A stretch of 64,000 nucleotides of DNA from Ooceraea biroi (Eukaryota; Arthropoda; Insecta; Hymenoptera; Formicidae), in the NCBI RefSeq assembly GCF_003672135.1, contig NC_039516.1, forward strand, positions 6,059,838 through 6,123,837, read 5' to 3'. A model generated the notes under the pieces. It searched no databases. It had not been told where the DNA came from and saw only the letters and a list, made by a program, of their open reading frames with translations. A program made the position numbers and the translations under genes. This document shows, piece by piece, positions 13,701 to 27,423 of the stretch (positions are counted from its first letter, which is position 1; every line of letters begins with the position of its first letter).

Positions 13701-16700
13701 TTTTCAAGTGGTGCATATTTATGAGCGTGCTGAAGATAAAATCTCATCTTCGTGGTAGGCTGGCCCATTTTCACGGCGTCTCTCTCGATGAGCGAGCTAA
13801 TGAGGACCAACGCGAGCGTCATTCACGTGTTCGAGATTATTGCTAGAGATGGAATACATCGAAGACAGTTATTACCGAAGAAAAATAACCACGATAAATT
13901 TTTATTGATGCAATAAGTCAATTTGGTTAGGGAAGGAGCTAGAGCGAGGCAGAGAGAAAATGAGGTAGATTAAAATTAAGATAGATAGGCACCTTGATGT
14001 ATAAACTGTCCCGTGGCATTCTGCATACAGAAGTGTCAAATAAGAATGCAGATTAAAATGTTAATTTGTACTGAATGAGCTTTGGAAGAAGCCGGGGAAG
14101 GGAGACGATAAAAATAGAGCCTATTACGCGTCCGCGGATATCCATCTCGAAAACACTTTCCGTCGAAGCGCGCGCGTTTCGAGCTGGAGAAATAAAACGC
14201 AAATGCGCGTAAAATTTGGAGAGAGTAGTGGAGAGAACCGAAAGTAAATCTGCCTTTTTATTGAAAAGATAGACAGAGGAGCGAAACCGCTGAGCGGATA
14301 GATACCACCGAATCGACGGAAATCTTTTCAGTGGGCACAATGCCCACGGTCATGTGGGTGAGGCCTCACGGGAGGATGGAATTCCAGGAGGACCGGCGCG
14401 GCGTTACAACGTGTTTCACACTTCGGGTTTCACCCGCCCACGCCCAAACAAATATATAATGCGGACATTAGAATAACAAATAGCGACTGAGGCGTCCACG
14501 CCTGAGGGCCCGCGGGGTGCCCGTAGGTGAGTACCTAACATAAATACTAATACTCACATAAATAAGTGCGTGCTTACCGCGCCTCTTACCTTCGTGACCC
14601 CAAGAAAATTCTGCGTAGAATATACTCTCCAGAGAAACGCGATAAAGGGCGAACACGGGAAAAAATCGTGAAAAATTGTCTTGTTCGGGTTAGGATTAGT
14701 CCTAAGTCTCCAAAAGGCTTTCCTATAGAAAACATTTGTACAAACATGCGGATTTTTCCGTGAAAAATTTTGGACGTATATACGTCCGATCTATATCCGG
14801 CTTACATTTGAACAATGATCAAGCGGCAGTTGCTGTGTCGGCAATAAGTATTATTTAAATTCTCTCCCGCTACGTTTTTCCTGCTTTGTATGTGCATTAA
14901 AATGCTGTTATTTTTTATAACCGAGCATCTTCCAGACTGGCTAATAAAACCCGACTGTTTCCTTTCTTTTTCGTTTCGCCTGAATAATACGCCAGTAAAG
15001 TACGACGTATGCTTCAGGATGCCAAATTTAGGTATCTTTGTGGGAGTAATGCCACACTAATGTACGTTACCGCAGTGGATGACAAAACGCAACAATGACG
15101 GACAGAAGTCACGGCATAAAAAAGTAGCGCCGATCATTTTCCTCCCTTCGTCGACCCAGGCATATCGCACTCAGCGGCTTCCGACCTCTTGCAACCCCTC
15201 GTCGTGGCTATCCTGCGGGATGTAGTTACACGATGCCAAATGGCCGCCCGGGGACTCTAATCGAAATTAGTTTTTTAATTGGGGAGACTTATTTAGTCGT
15301 TAGGAACTGGTAGGTGAGCCGAGGGTGAGGAGAAGGGTGCAGAGCGACGCAAACGAGCGCTTCGACTTTTCCTCCGGTCATTTTCCTTCAGCCGCTCAAT
15401 CTGCTTTTTATAAGCGGCCGCCCTCTTTTTACGATACCTCCTCGCCTTCACTGCGGCTGGATTATAATTATTGCGGTATCGTTATTATGGTTGCTTATCG
15501 AGGCAAGATATAGCTGATGCTCGCGTAATTATCAAATTCGTTGTGAGTTTGTGAGTGAGAGATGCAAGATAATAGTATATGTAAAATATAAGTGAAATAA
15601 GTTCAGCAATACGGATTGTTAAAAGTTGTAATAAACAAAGCAATAATTATGAGATATAAAAATCCTGAAAATTTAATACTTGTTTCTCTCTGTCACTTTT
15701 AAAATTGTATTTAGTTTATTTTCTGATGACTATGTGAGTAATATAATTTATACTTTTATTTATACAACACCACACATACACATATTAGTTTTAAAAACCA
15801 ATAATTTTTCGATTATTATTTAGAATATTTATTTCCTTACATAACTATTTTACGATTCTCCGAAATGTAATAAGTTAGATGAGCCTTAATCTTAAACAGG
15901 ATTTTACAAAGCTTCGATTAAAAGATTATCAGACTATATTAATTAGTTACTTCTCGCACGACTTGTTTATGATTTAAATCGCAAATCAATTAGCATAACT
16001 CGCCGGATGATGTCCAAAATAGTCTGTGAATTTCACAAATGTTACGGGTCCAATAACAAGTCCGGGCCATTAACCGAATAAGTTTCTCGATGTCATGACG
16101 ACGAGGAGAGAAAGGTCGCGAAGGATGAGGTCGGTCGGTAGGACGATCAGGAGAGGAGGATGTGGAGAGAGGAATAATGAGGAGGATGAAGAGAGTACCG
16201 GCATAATTCGCGCTCGAATATCGTTCCAGAAGATGGAAAATGAGGACGGGCGACGAGCTTGGTGGAGCGGGACGTTTCTGGGTAATTTCATAATTAGCGG
16301 GAGACAAAAAGTGAAGCGGGACTCGGCGAGTTCCATTAAATAAGCGATCTCCAGCCTCGATTGGAGTGGAACTATTAAAACCAGGGGACCCCGAAAATTA
16401 ATAATGCGACCGTTACACCTGACATTTTGACTGGATATAAAAAAATATATCAGTGAGATGAGTTACAAAAAAGTAACTCTCTCTGCGGAAAGAGAAAGGA
16501 AAGAATTTGCTTATCCTTATTAATATCAACCACAATGATAACAACCAAAAAATGATAAAACATATCTTATATAAATGGAGAGAATAGAAAGCATAATAAA
16601 AGGAAAATAAAAATTTCTTTACTTACTAAATGTTTTAAAAAAATACAATACCGATTATCTGCAATAATAGGAAGACGTATCTATCCTTTAGAATTTCATT

Positions 16701-19060
16701 AAATTTTTATGCAATTATTAATAATTTGAAAGTAGCTCAGCTCTCAAAACCAAATAAATGCGCATCAAACAGTATACAGCTTCACGTTCCACGAGCACAC
16801 GCTAATTATGCATCTTTTCAACCCGCGTAATAAACTCGGGACAGCCCGCGCGCCCCCTTTCGAACGTTTTCGCCCCCGACAAAGTTAAAGTTATCGCACC
16901 ACCACTCGGTCCCTCGCTTTTTTTTCCGACCAACGAGAGAACAAGCGAAATTTACTTTACGGGTTCTCGCCAGCCCTCGTTTAAAGTCACTCGTAAATCT
17001 GTGCCGCGACCCGTTCGAGGGGAAAGAAGCTCTCGGAGGGTGGCGAAGCCCACCCTCCCCGTAGATTCCTCTTCGTACGGGACAGTCCGGTCGATAAAAC
17101 AATTGCCGGGGGGATAATCGGCATTATTTACGCCGGATTCGCCGTAGGATACACAACGGCATCGGCACGGGGGAAACAGCCAGGGATGTTTCAGGGAGAC
17201 AGGGGAGAAGGGACATTTCGTGTGTGTAACCACCGAGGGTGGAGGCTCGCGGGGAATCACCCCGGCGGGTTATAAGCTTGAGGGGGAGGCGGGTGGTGAT
17301 CTTCCAGCAACGGTGGATGGCTCACGGCTTATCCCACCCTGCCCGCCCCCGCGGTTAAAGTGGCTCCAATTAGACACGTCGCTGGATCTCGATGTCAACT
17401 GACTGTGCAAACCATCTCCCTCAGCACCCCCTGCAAACCCCCCTGCGTCATTCCGAATCGTCCCTCGGGGAACGAGACGACGGCGCGGACGCGTTCCTGA
17501 AAGCTGCCCCTTCCCCGCGACGGCTGTATCGTGCATCTGGAAGCACCCTCGATCCCGAAAAGCCGAACTTTATGAGGATTTAGCGAGCGCGTGTGTCTAT
17601 TATTGCCGCGCGTCGATCAATCCGCCGCTAATGGGCCACCGCGTAATCACGCGCGAAGGGGTTGCAATTAGCTCCACATGGATCCCAATGCGCGAAAGAG
17701 GAATGGCGAACGGAGATCATCAGCAAATCCTGTTGCGTTAATAATGCGCGTATCCCAGGTATATCTCATCAATCCGGGAGTTAGATTCTTTGTATTTTTG
17801 ATAAAAGCATTTGGGTATTCAATTTAGAATTATCTCGCGAGTCAAGTTGTAGTTTGACAAGATTGAAAAGAATCATATCAAAAATGTCACGCAAAATATC
17901 GCGAAAGCGAATAAAAACTATTTTCTACAATTGTGAAATATTGAAGTACCTGTCGATACGATTGAAGTGCAGATAATTCGATTACGCTTTGTCGCTTGAA
18001 ATGAATCACAATCAGAAATAACAAATAACTTTCACGCGAATATCGCAGATTAATATAATTCATGAGCGATCGGACCATCATCTCTCCCACGTCATCGTCT
18101 CACCGATGAGAATAATAAGTTGCAGACTTTCCATGACAAAATGACATTTTACATTACATGTTTTATGGTTATTGTCAATACGACATGTTATAAAGACGTG
18201 ATATAAAGCAAATAGCCGTGACAGGTTCAACTCGTGCATTCTACTGCTACTCGCGATCCTCGGACCTGTTTCGAATCAGTGGATTTACGTGCCTTACGGC
18301 ATTCCACTGCGAGCGTAATAAAACCTGAGACCCAGTCGATCCGGGACATCAAGTCCCCGCGCGCGCGGTAGTCGCGTGAAAGCTGCTGTGAATTATTGTC
18401 GAAAAGTATAATGCACCATGAAAAGAATTCAATGAAAAGTGTCGGGAGAGACGAACGAGATGCGCCACATGAGGTTCAAATGGTTCACAAAGTATTCATT
18501 ATGATCCTTGAATTATTGATCCCGGAATTAGCGGATATTAATTAAACGACTCATAAAATCAAATTTTTGTAATGCAATTATGAGCAGCTTGTAGCGACCT
18601 ACAATAAATCGAGGAATCTTATATATATAGGAATCTTATATATTCTAACTAGATTTTTATTTTTGAAATCGTCAAGCTGCAAGGTGTGAGAATGATTGAA
18701 ATGTTGGCATACAAAAATCTAAAAAATATTCTTGATAGAAACTATGCAAAATAAAAGTTTTCTTCAAACTTAATTACAGAATTTCTTTCGAATCTTGCAA
18801 CGTCTAAACACCTTTTGTTAGTGTCGAATTTAAAAAAAATATCACAATATTTTCGGCTTCCAATAATACAAGATATGAATCCTCTAAGAGATGTATAGAA
18901 GTCTAAGAGTTTATACTTCTCAGACCGATCCAATCTCTAAATAAAATCCTTCAGTTAAGAGCGAAGAATCACATGTCATAAAGATCTAGAATTCTCAGAA
19001 TCTTAGACTTGAAAGACTCGAAAATGAAGAGTCAACATCTGAGGTCCTAGGGATTCGGAG
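7701..19060. other. Gene-poor region with scattered GC-rich islands
   Basis: I recognise no coding exon here. GC-rich islands at about 8.9-9.7, 10.0-10.75, 12.05-12.6, 16.8-17.7 and 18.2-18.4 kb are separated by AT-rich DNA. Purine-rich strings occur near 10.2-10.4, 11.40-11.48 and 12.1-12.3 kb. Long frames such as minus 9,969-10,634 and minus 12,061-12,522 translate to low-complexity S/P/R/L peptides and are probably not genes. Long intergenic DNA beside a developmental transcription factor often carries enhancers, but that is inference here. Confidence 0.4.
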
Positions 19061-19079
19061 ATATTATGAATTCAGACTT

Positions 19080-19660
19080 CGATCTAAGGACTGCATGTCC
19101 CAACGCGTGTCGGCGGCGCATCTTTCAGTGCGGTTTGCAGTTTAAGCGGGTTTGCTCGCCGACAAAGGGCAAAGTCTTCCTAGCAGTCAAACATCACGTG
19201 AAACGGTCGACAGATGCTACGAAATTGCGTGTCGGCGTTTTAGCGGGCGGGCAGATTTTCGTTTAAGGCGGCTAAACGGCTGGTGCTGCGCGACCAGTTA
19301 TTCGCGGCCATTGTGCCGGCCATCTTTGTCGATCAGGGCCCTATTACCATCGTGGACCCTCTGGTTGGGACCGGTTAGGCTTGCAAACGCGAAATGATGG
19401 GTTTTGACAGCCCGCCAGCACACATTCGCGCGGGCGATACGCAAAAAATTCCCCCTCGACTTCCCCTTTTCTCTGGCCAGCCGGTGACAATGGCATTTCG
19501 CGGCTTGCCCGAGAATGGCGGGCATAATTGGCGTGACGTGGTGGCTGCTTCCGTTATAGATCGCGTGTCCTAATCGCTTGTCGCCCAAATTGCTGCCAAT
19601 TTTGGATCGCACACCGTGTGTCGCCATTATGCATCCGTAATTGGGCCGTAATAGCAGACA
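19080..19660. promoter_or_regulatory. Candidate cis-regulatory element
   Basis: This is a block of about 580 bp with balanced composition inside AT-rich flanks. It carries clustered homeodomain-type cores (for example CATAATTGGC near 19,524, CCAATTTTGG near 19,597 and GTAATTGGGC near 19,636) and paired CAAATTG/CCAATTT sites. Frames on both strands (66-109 codons) resemble no protein family. The motif clustering and composition suggest a conserved enhancer near a developmental gene. This is inference and needs a cross-species alignment. Confidence 0.25.
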
Positions 19661-21356
19661 TCTAGTCAGGAAGTATCCTCCTTTCTAAAGGACTCAGCCG
19701 CCGCAGCCCAGCGAAGCAACTTTTGGTGGTCCGTCAGCCACTTTGTTAAGGAGCTTGTTAATCTTCTCGTCGACGCGTTCGCCAGACAGTCTATCATTAT
19801 TGTCGCATTTACTAGACTGTTGCTATTGTCAGACACTATTATAATATCCGATACGCCATTAGATTATTTTATTGCGCCATTACTTCAATTGTATCTTGAT
19901 TTTATTTAACTCAAAATTATCTACCACTGATATAATCAATTAAAATAAAACTCAAACTATGAGAGATGAATATTCAATATATACAGGAAACAGATCAAGC
20001 CTTTTTTATAATATTATAATGATACATCAAACTGGAAAATCGTTCTCCACCTCGTATTTCTGTGACGATTTTATTGGAAAGTATGTCTCTTATGCATAAT
20101 TAGCTTCAACAAAGGACCGCGTACTTGTCCGCAACTTTCACCCCCGCCCGGGGTGAAGAGGTCCGTACGTGGTGAAGCAATTTCCGCGAGAATCTGCCAG
20201 AGTCGACAAAGAGGGAGTCTTCGATCGTGACAGAACCTCGAACGCGCGCGTGAGGGATTGTCGAGGGGGTGCGCGCGCGCTCGCGCACACCAGGACCCCA
20301 TTACCCAGGAGATTATGGTAAAGTGACTAGCTGCCAGGGGTGGCGCAATTAGGGCGCCACGAGGGTAGAGAGATGGAAACGGTGAAGAAGGTTGTCGAGG
20401 GTAGAAGGATAAGAGGCAGGAAGAGGGAAGGAAGGAGGGGTCGGTTTACACAGAGGGCGGATCGCGACGCGCCTTAGTGGCGGTTTCGTCGGAATTGCCG
20501 TGTACACACACGTGGTGCATGTACACACACATCGCTTCTTATTCTCATGTCGGAGTTTAGACAGATACTAATTATTGACTGCCAGAGAGAGATCGCTTGA
20601 AAGCTGTATTAGGGATTTTATATTTGATAATATCGACTAAAAATTACGAGAACATTACACGCAATTAAAGATTCAAGAAAATCTGCGACAGGAAATTAAA
20701 AAATTTGTGGATTTATGCTTTTAATACATAAAAGTATTAAGAAAGTCTCGATAGTTAAGTATCTCACACTTTACGATTTTAGTAATGTAAAAACTTAGCC
20801 ATTAAAACTAAAGATTCGGAAGTACGGAGAAGTACGAAGTTTAAAGTATCAAGAGTAAAAAGAAAATAATGCAAGAGAGGAGTAAAAGTTCAAGGAACTA
20901 AAAAGCAAATATTCAAGGATATACCTAAGCTTTGCTATCATCATAGTAAAAAAATTCTAAATTATAAAACCAACATATACATGCAGAATTTACATGTTGC
21001 AAGCAAAGTGTAATTTTCGAATATAATAATGAACACAACTTTATTCCAACGTCACAATATATTCTGATATGAAAATAAATTCTTCTCAAGTTCTTCAACG
21101 GATTTAGCATTCGGATCTTTTCTAATGTACAGTATCCGATTACTGCAAGACAAGTTCTTAAAAGCTGCACGCAGATTTTCTTGTGTCTTTCTAAATGTTT
21201 TCCCCATCAGCGTGGCGCGAGAATGAAAACCGACGACGCAACGCGTGCGTACGATCACATATACTTTTTCATGTACGAGCTCCTCACAAAATAGGCGTGT
21301 CCGCACACGTGGACGCGCGTTTACGCGTAAGTGTGTGCGTGACGAGGAGGCACGTC

Positions 21357-21384
21357 ACTCACTCACTCACTCACTCACTCACTC
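21357..21384. repeat. (ACTC)n microsatellite
   Basis: Seven perfect tandem copies of ACTC are seen directly. Confidence 0.95.
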
Positions 21385-24300
21385 CGGACCCTTACAACGG
21401 GGTGCATGCGTAATGAGGCATCCGCGCCATTTCTCGCCCCCTTTTTATTCGTTTCTCTCCCCGTCGTGCGACGAGGAAGATCCCTCCTACGACCCTTATC
21501 CTACGAACTCACCGCCGCCCTTCGTCGACGATACCGAATCGAGTCGGAATACGCCAATTCGCCCTGCGGCCTCTGTTCGCCGAGGAAATCCTCGTGCAAA
21601 CACTGCTCCCGGCGCAACTGCTGGTTTTACCTATGTAAACATCCTCCTTGTTCACCGGCGGACTCGCTTATGGAAATCGGACCTCTGAATATCGGACTTC
21701 GATACCTCACAAATTTACATATGCACGAGAGGAGAAATTACTTTTGTTCGCTTTATGAGTTTCTCGTCGCACAGTCGAAATATTGCATACTAAGAGTAGT
21801 CTGTGGTTAATCAAAAGTAGGCTGTATGTTAATATCATCTAGATATAATTTTTATATTATTTTTTATTTAATATAATTTTTGATTGTAGTGTTCGAGCTG
21901 TCATCGTAAGTTTTAGAGACTGTCGCAACGATTGAGATTATGAATCTTCGTTAAATCTCAAATTTATCATGATTAATTGTCGTCCTCGATATGTCTTTGT
22001 TCTGGAGAATTGATTCAGGGTACATGCGATATTATTTTCTAATCCGTTGAATTACTACTACCCGTCATCATTATGCAGTCGACTCGCACTCACCCTCTGT
22101 TTGAACAAACAACTCGGCGACAGAGTTCTGCGCCCTACAGGCGCAGAAGTGCAAATAATAAAGTGTCATGCGGTGTCGTACGAGCTGACCGAGATAGTGA
22201 AAGCAGATTGACAGGAAACGAACAGAACCCAAATCAACCCCGAGTATCCGTTTCGAACTGATCGATACACGTCCAGTCCGCCCAATTAGCATAGTTATGC
22301 AAAGCATCTGCAAATTGCAAATCAAAATTTTTCCTGGGTGTTGTATCAAATAAAACATTATAATTGCTGCATTTTAATGTGATATTTATAACTTTTCTAT
22401 TTCTTCTTTGCTGATCGATATTCTGTTCCTAAAGGAGAATCTGCTGTATATATTATAAATTATAATATTATATTACGTGACTAATTAAATATTAGAAATT
22501 AATATTTTCCATCAAATTATCTCTCTCTTAAGTCACTACCTTTCATTTTGCTTCGGTTTTCGATATTTGTGATTCCCGCTGATTTTCTAAAGTAAATAAT
22601 TTCGTTATACTCCGAAAGAAAATGTAATCAACGTTGCTACTATTTCAGCCTAAATGAACGAGCACAGCGGCTTGAAAAATAAAGAAACAAAAAGAACATA
22701 AAAGCGTGGACGGCCGCCATTTCACGACTTTTACTGCAGAGAGTTTTCCTGATGACAAGAAGCATCAGTCAGGCGCGTTATTTCTACGACGGCTGTTTTG
22801 CCACTGAGCGCATCTCTCATGCGTTTAATATTTTAATTAATACAGGATTGATAATACTCGTTGATAGACGAGTTCATAGCACGCCGTCCATACTGATAGC
22901 ACAACTGATATCAGCCTTGTTGGCTGTTTCAAGGATTATTCTTCTATCTAAAGCTTAATTTCCACACCGTGGAATTATTTTCCGTCGAAACGCCCAACTG
23001 CAAGACGGTATTTTCCGTATTGCCCTCTCTTATTTGATTCGCTGGAAATAAAAGAACTTTGCAAAGACTATTGCGCAAGGACTTGAAATCTAGAGCAGAG
23101 ATTTTGTTACGCGAGAATTGCGATACGAGGTGTCTAATCGTTTAACAAACGGTGGAAGGAAGATACGTTTCCAAGTATGTGGCTGGATTGACATGTCGAC
23201 CATAACGAGCGAGCCATTACGGATTATTGGGGTCAGGCGCGTTCGATGCCATCGCCGATTATGGTTGTATATGATTGGCAATAAACTGTCAGTCGCCCAT
23301 GATATAACCGAACCTCGTCGTTGATCGATTGACTCCATTCGGACACTTTCGGAAGTCGTTCCGCTCCTTCCCTTTTACACACAACAATTGTGAGAAAGTT
23401 AATTAAATATTATTGTGATGAAACTTTTTGGGCTGTATTAAAAGCAAAATCTTTCTATTGACGCAGAGGGAATACACAGAGAGAACATTATGAGAATTAT
23501 AAGTGCTGCGGATAAAGTAAAGAGAAAAGAGTTTTAATAAGAACTTATTTGAAAAAATTGTAATTATGTATGTATGAAATAAAGAATTGTTTTCGTAACT
23601 CAGGCCATGATCTTTCATCATCATCCTCTGTTCTGAAACAATCCGGAGAGACATTAAATTTATCCTCGTAACTTATTCCTAATTTATTAATCCTCCTAAT
23701 TTATTTTAGGTCAGGTTCTTTTTTACATTATCGTAATCTGAGATTAATTTATAAAATATTTCATTATTAAAAAGTGCTGTCAGAATCGAATTCTAAAACA
23801 GCAACTTACAAAACTTTCCTACAAGTATTACGTGTCGCCATCTAAGAATAACCATCAGTACCAAACTGCAGATCCTAAGGATCCAATATCATGAGTAACA
23901 GGATCAAACATTAACACATAAATTTATCTTCATAAAAATTGCAACGTTAAAATTAATTGCTACACTGAAATGTTCTGCATTCGTGTTATAAATTAAAATT
24001 GTATTAAATAACAGAATTCTAATAAATTAACGATACCAGTCTATTTAGAAAACTTTATCAAATTCCGTAATGGATCCACAATTCTTTATTAATTATCCTT
24101 TATTCTTTGTCAATACTTCTACGAATATAACTAATGTATTTCGCCCGTCATTCTTAGATTCCCTTGGAACGGAATAAATCCCCTTGTCTGCACAAATTGA
24201 AATGACCAAAACGTGGTCCGACGAGTATAATTCATCCAGGAATTCCAGAGTCAATGCTCAATTTTCCCAAGCGGCCCCCGTCGCCCGTTCGCAGTGGGAG

Positions 24301-24916
24301 AAAGTCCCAGAGGGACTCTCTCATCCGTTCAGGGTACGCTCCGTGGCATCCGGATTATTTATATATCGCAGCATGCGCTTTTCTATCACGAATCAACGTC
24401 TTTCGTCGTTCATTCGCCCGGTACATGGTGAGATGAGACGAAGACAGGTACAAATCTACAGGACGACGTTTCCCGAGCGTGCACTCGTCCCTCTGACCCC
24501 GCGGCATTAATAACACTTCACGAGATCTCTACGGAATCCACCCTCCCGCTCTCCCTCACTTCTTCTCGTCTCTCCTGCCTCCCCCTATCGCGGCGAGGAC
24601 CCCCCGCCGAAGAAGATCGCGTCACCGACGTGCATCCTTCGCGCGGCGATCCTGATGGATACGCGGTATTCGATGGGAACAAAAGGATGTTGGTTTTAGC
24701 GTGGAAGGCGTGTTTGTTGTTTTGATGAGGTATAATGGGATGGATCCCGGGTGTTGATGCATAGCGCGTAGCAGGGTGCCGCGGATACTCGGGGCAGCGC
24801 GCGGGCCCCGACCGGTCCCCCGCTCGACGAGACCCCCGTAGACAGGGGCCGCAACACGTCCATCACGTGTCACGGTTATGTATTTAGACATATCTCACTA
24901 TCATCTTGCGTATCCT

Positions 24917-24935
24917 CTTTCTCTCTCCTTCTCCT

Positions 24936-24966
<31 letters not shown>
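24917..24966. repeat. CT-rich simple repeat with (CT)n tract
   Basis: A pyrimidine-rich run ends in an uninterrupted CT dinucleotide array of roughly ten units. Confidence 0.9.
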
Positions 24967-26738
24967 ATCCCGCATCCTTCATGCCTCCCTCTTCCTTCGC
25001 TCGGCATTCAGTCGTTCTGTCGCATGTTAATTTTGTCCCTGAATAAGAAAGAGCTCGAGAATTCTCAAAAAATTGATTTTATTGTAAAAGGAATCTTAAT
25101 ATAAGAAAGCTTTCTTGGAAAGTATCAAACGTACCGATTAAAAATTTGGATTCTCGCTGAATGCGAAATCTTGAAGATGCGCGATAATTTGGTAAAATCA
25201 CGATGAGAATTTACCGCATTTTTTGCCGCTGCATCTTCGATTTAACAGAAGCCGAATCATCCAAGGAGGATTCAAGGAATCATTTGGACAACTTCAATCT
25301 CATTCGCGATCGTCACGGGATACAGAAACTCGGCGCACGCGTTTACTTTCCGATCGCTTCTGCGACTCGCTTCCTCCCATCACTCATCCCTTCAACTCTC
25401 TGTCCAATTTGCTGCGCCCGTATTCTCGCCACCTTACTATTTTGCCGGATGATTCATTAATCGATACCGCGTATAACAATCTCGTTCGACCTGCCCGATT
25501 CCTGTGTACAGTTCTCTTCTTCGGCGCTTCCTCGTTGGTCCTCGCTGGTCTCGCCTGGGCGCCGCGTATCGTTCGCTAGGGTCCATATTTCAACATTAAT
25601 TTCCTGGATGGTGATACATCGTTCGCATCAGCCTGGCCTCGTATCAGCGCGGAGCTCATCATCATCCACGTTCCCCTTTTTGCTTCCTCTCGCTGTCGCG
25701 CGCGCGCAAAGTCCTCCTTTTTATTCTTCTTCCTCAGGGGCGAACGGTAACTTCCCTGAATTTGAAGCTAACAAGTTTTCCTGGTTTTTAATTGAAATAT
25801 AATCAAATAGGAAATAATTAATGAATAATATACTGATTGTTTTACATCAAGCTCCGAGACAAAGAATCGTAAAACAAAACGGAGAAAAGTGGCGCAATGA
25901 AAACTTAATTTTAAATTTATAAACATTGTAGGATTAAATGTAACTTATACTTTTCTCAAATAAAAGATGTCTCGTCGTAAATTATTCTTTTCTCTCGTAT
26001 TTGAACTTCTTGGGGATGTTCAAGCGCGAGACTTGAAACTTGAGTACTCCAATTGTAGAACATAAAATGTAATGAATATTTCTAAAGGTTTCGAGGTCAA
26101 AGTTTCACCAACTTTCACATAGATCCGCCCCTGTCCTACCTCTTGGTCTTCTTCTTCTCTGAATAATCACGCACTCGCCACAGCGACCCCCTCGATTGCC
26201 GGTCGTTAATATCGACCGCCAGGTAGTCTCTGTCGATTGAATTTTTTACCAGTGCCCATCGCGGAAGCCGCGTCTCGAACCGGTACCCCATTCGTGCTGT
26301 CGCTCCTTGAGAATAACTGACGTTCGCCTTAAACGTCTACCATCCGTCATCGGGACCGCGATGCCGATATGAGCCGGCAGGAAATGGGACAGTATGGCCG
26401 CGGCGGGATACTCTCTCACCGAGATCGCGCGAAATGCACGGCATGACGATGTACCCCGTCGTTATTCCGATGATACCCGCGCCCGTTAAGCGGCCTGCGA
26501 TTCACGGAGACAAATGTCCCCGTGAGCGATCTCTGACATCGACCGTCGACCGAATGTCAACTGGCCCGAAGCTATCACTAAGGGAAGCGATCGGCAAGCG
26601 GGAAGCTTAGATCTCAGTCGTTTAGAACGCATTATATTGTAAACAATAAATTAAAATTATATATGTATATATTATATAAAATTATATATATTTCTCACGC
26701 AACGTATGTATAAGACATATGTTTGATTTATATAAAAT

Positions 26739-26741
<3 letters not shown>

Positions 26742-26771
<30 letters not shown>
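26742..26771. repeat. (TA)n microsatellite
   Basis: About fifteen consecutive TA units form an AT-only tract, with further ATATAT clusters nearby at about 26.65-26.70 kb. Confidence 0.95.
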
Positions 26772-26773
<2 letters not shown>

Positions 26774-27423
26774 GTTATGGGGCTTTAAATACATCTTTTG
26801 AACACGTAGATAATGTAGGTGGTAACCATAACAAAGAGACTAACATAATGTAATAATTTAAGAAAGTAATAAATTAAGAATTAAAGTTTCTGCACTTCCG
26901 CTTACGTATCTGATTAGATACGCTCTATTTCATCTACAGTTCGGTATTTTGCATTTGAGTTTGCAATAAATATAATAGATAAACACTGCACTTGTCGTAT
27001 TTTCAGTGACTCTACTAAAGTTTTTGGCACAGATAATACTTTACTTTTCCTGTATCTACTACACGTTTCATGATCTTTTTCTTTTGCTCAAGTCTTGTGA
27101 GTAATTAACTTTTTGTATAATTAATAGAAGGATCTCATTTTTAAATCTAAATTTTTAAATTAATTCCATAACTCTCAACTTTGCATAAGCTAATATTCCA
27201 AAATTTTAGATTATTGCACTTAGTTCAGATTTTTTGGCATCAAGCGATTATAATTATATTTATAACTTTACGATAGAATTATGCTCTTTTTCCGTCACAT
27301 GCGAGAAAATTATCGTTTTTTATACGACTAATATAAATATATATATATAAATAAATATATATATAAATTTTTAATAGTAACAAGTTAAATTATTATTTAC
27401 CTAATGTTATCGAAATTGGTCAA

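Larger units (their letters stand above)
19661..27400. other. Gene-poor region up to the transglutaminase 3' end
   Basis: No supported coding exon. GC-rich islands lie at about 20.1-20.5, 21.2-21.7, 24.2-24.9 and 26.15-26.6 kb. The rest is AT-rich, with simple repeats listed separately. The final few hundred bases (about 27.0-27.42 kb) probably include the transglutaminase 3' UTR. No single convincing AATAAA on the minus strand could be picked near its stop codon. Confidence 0.4.
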
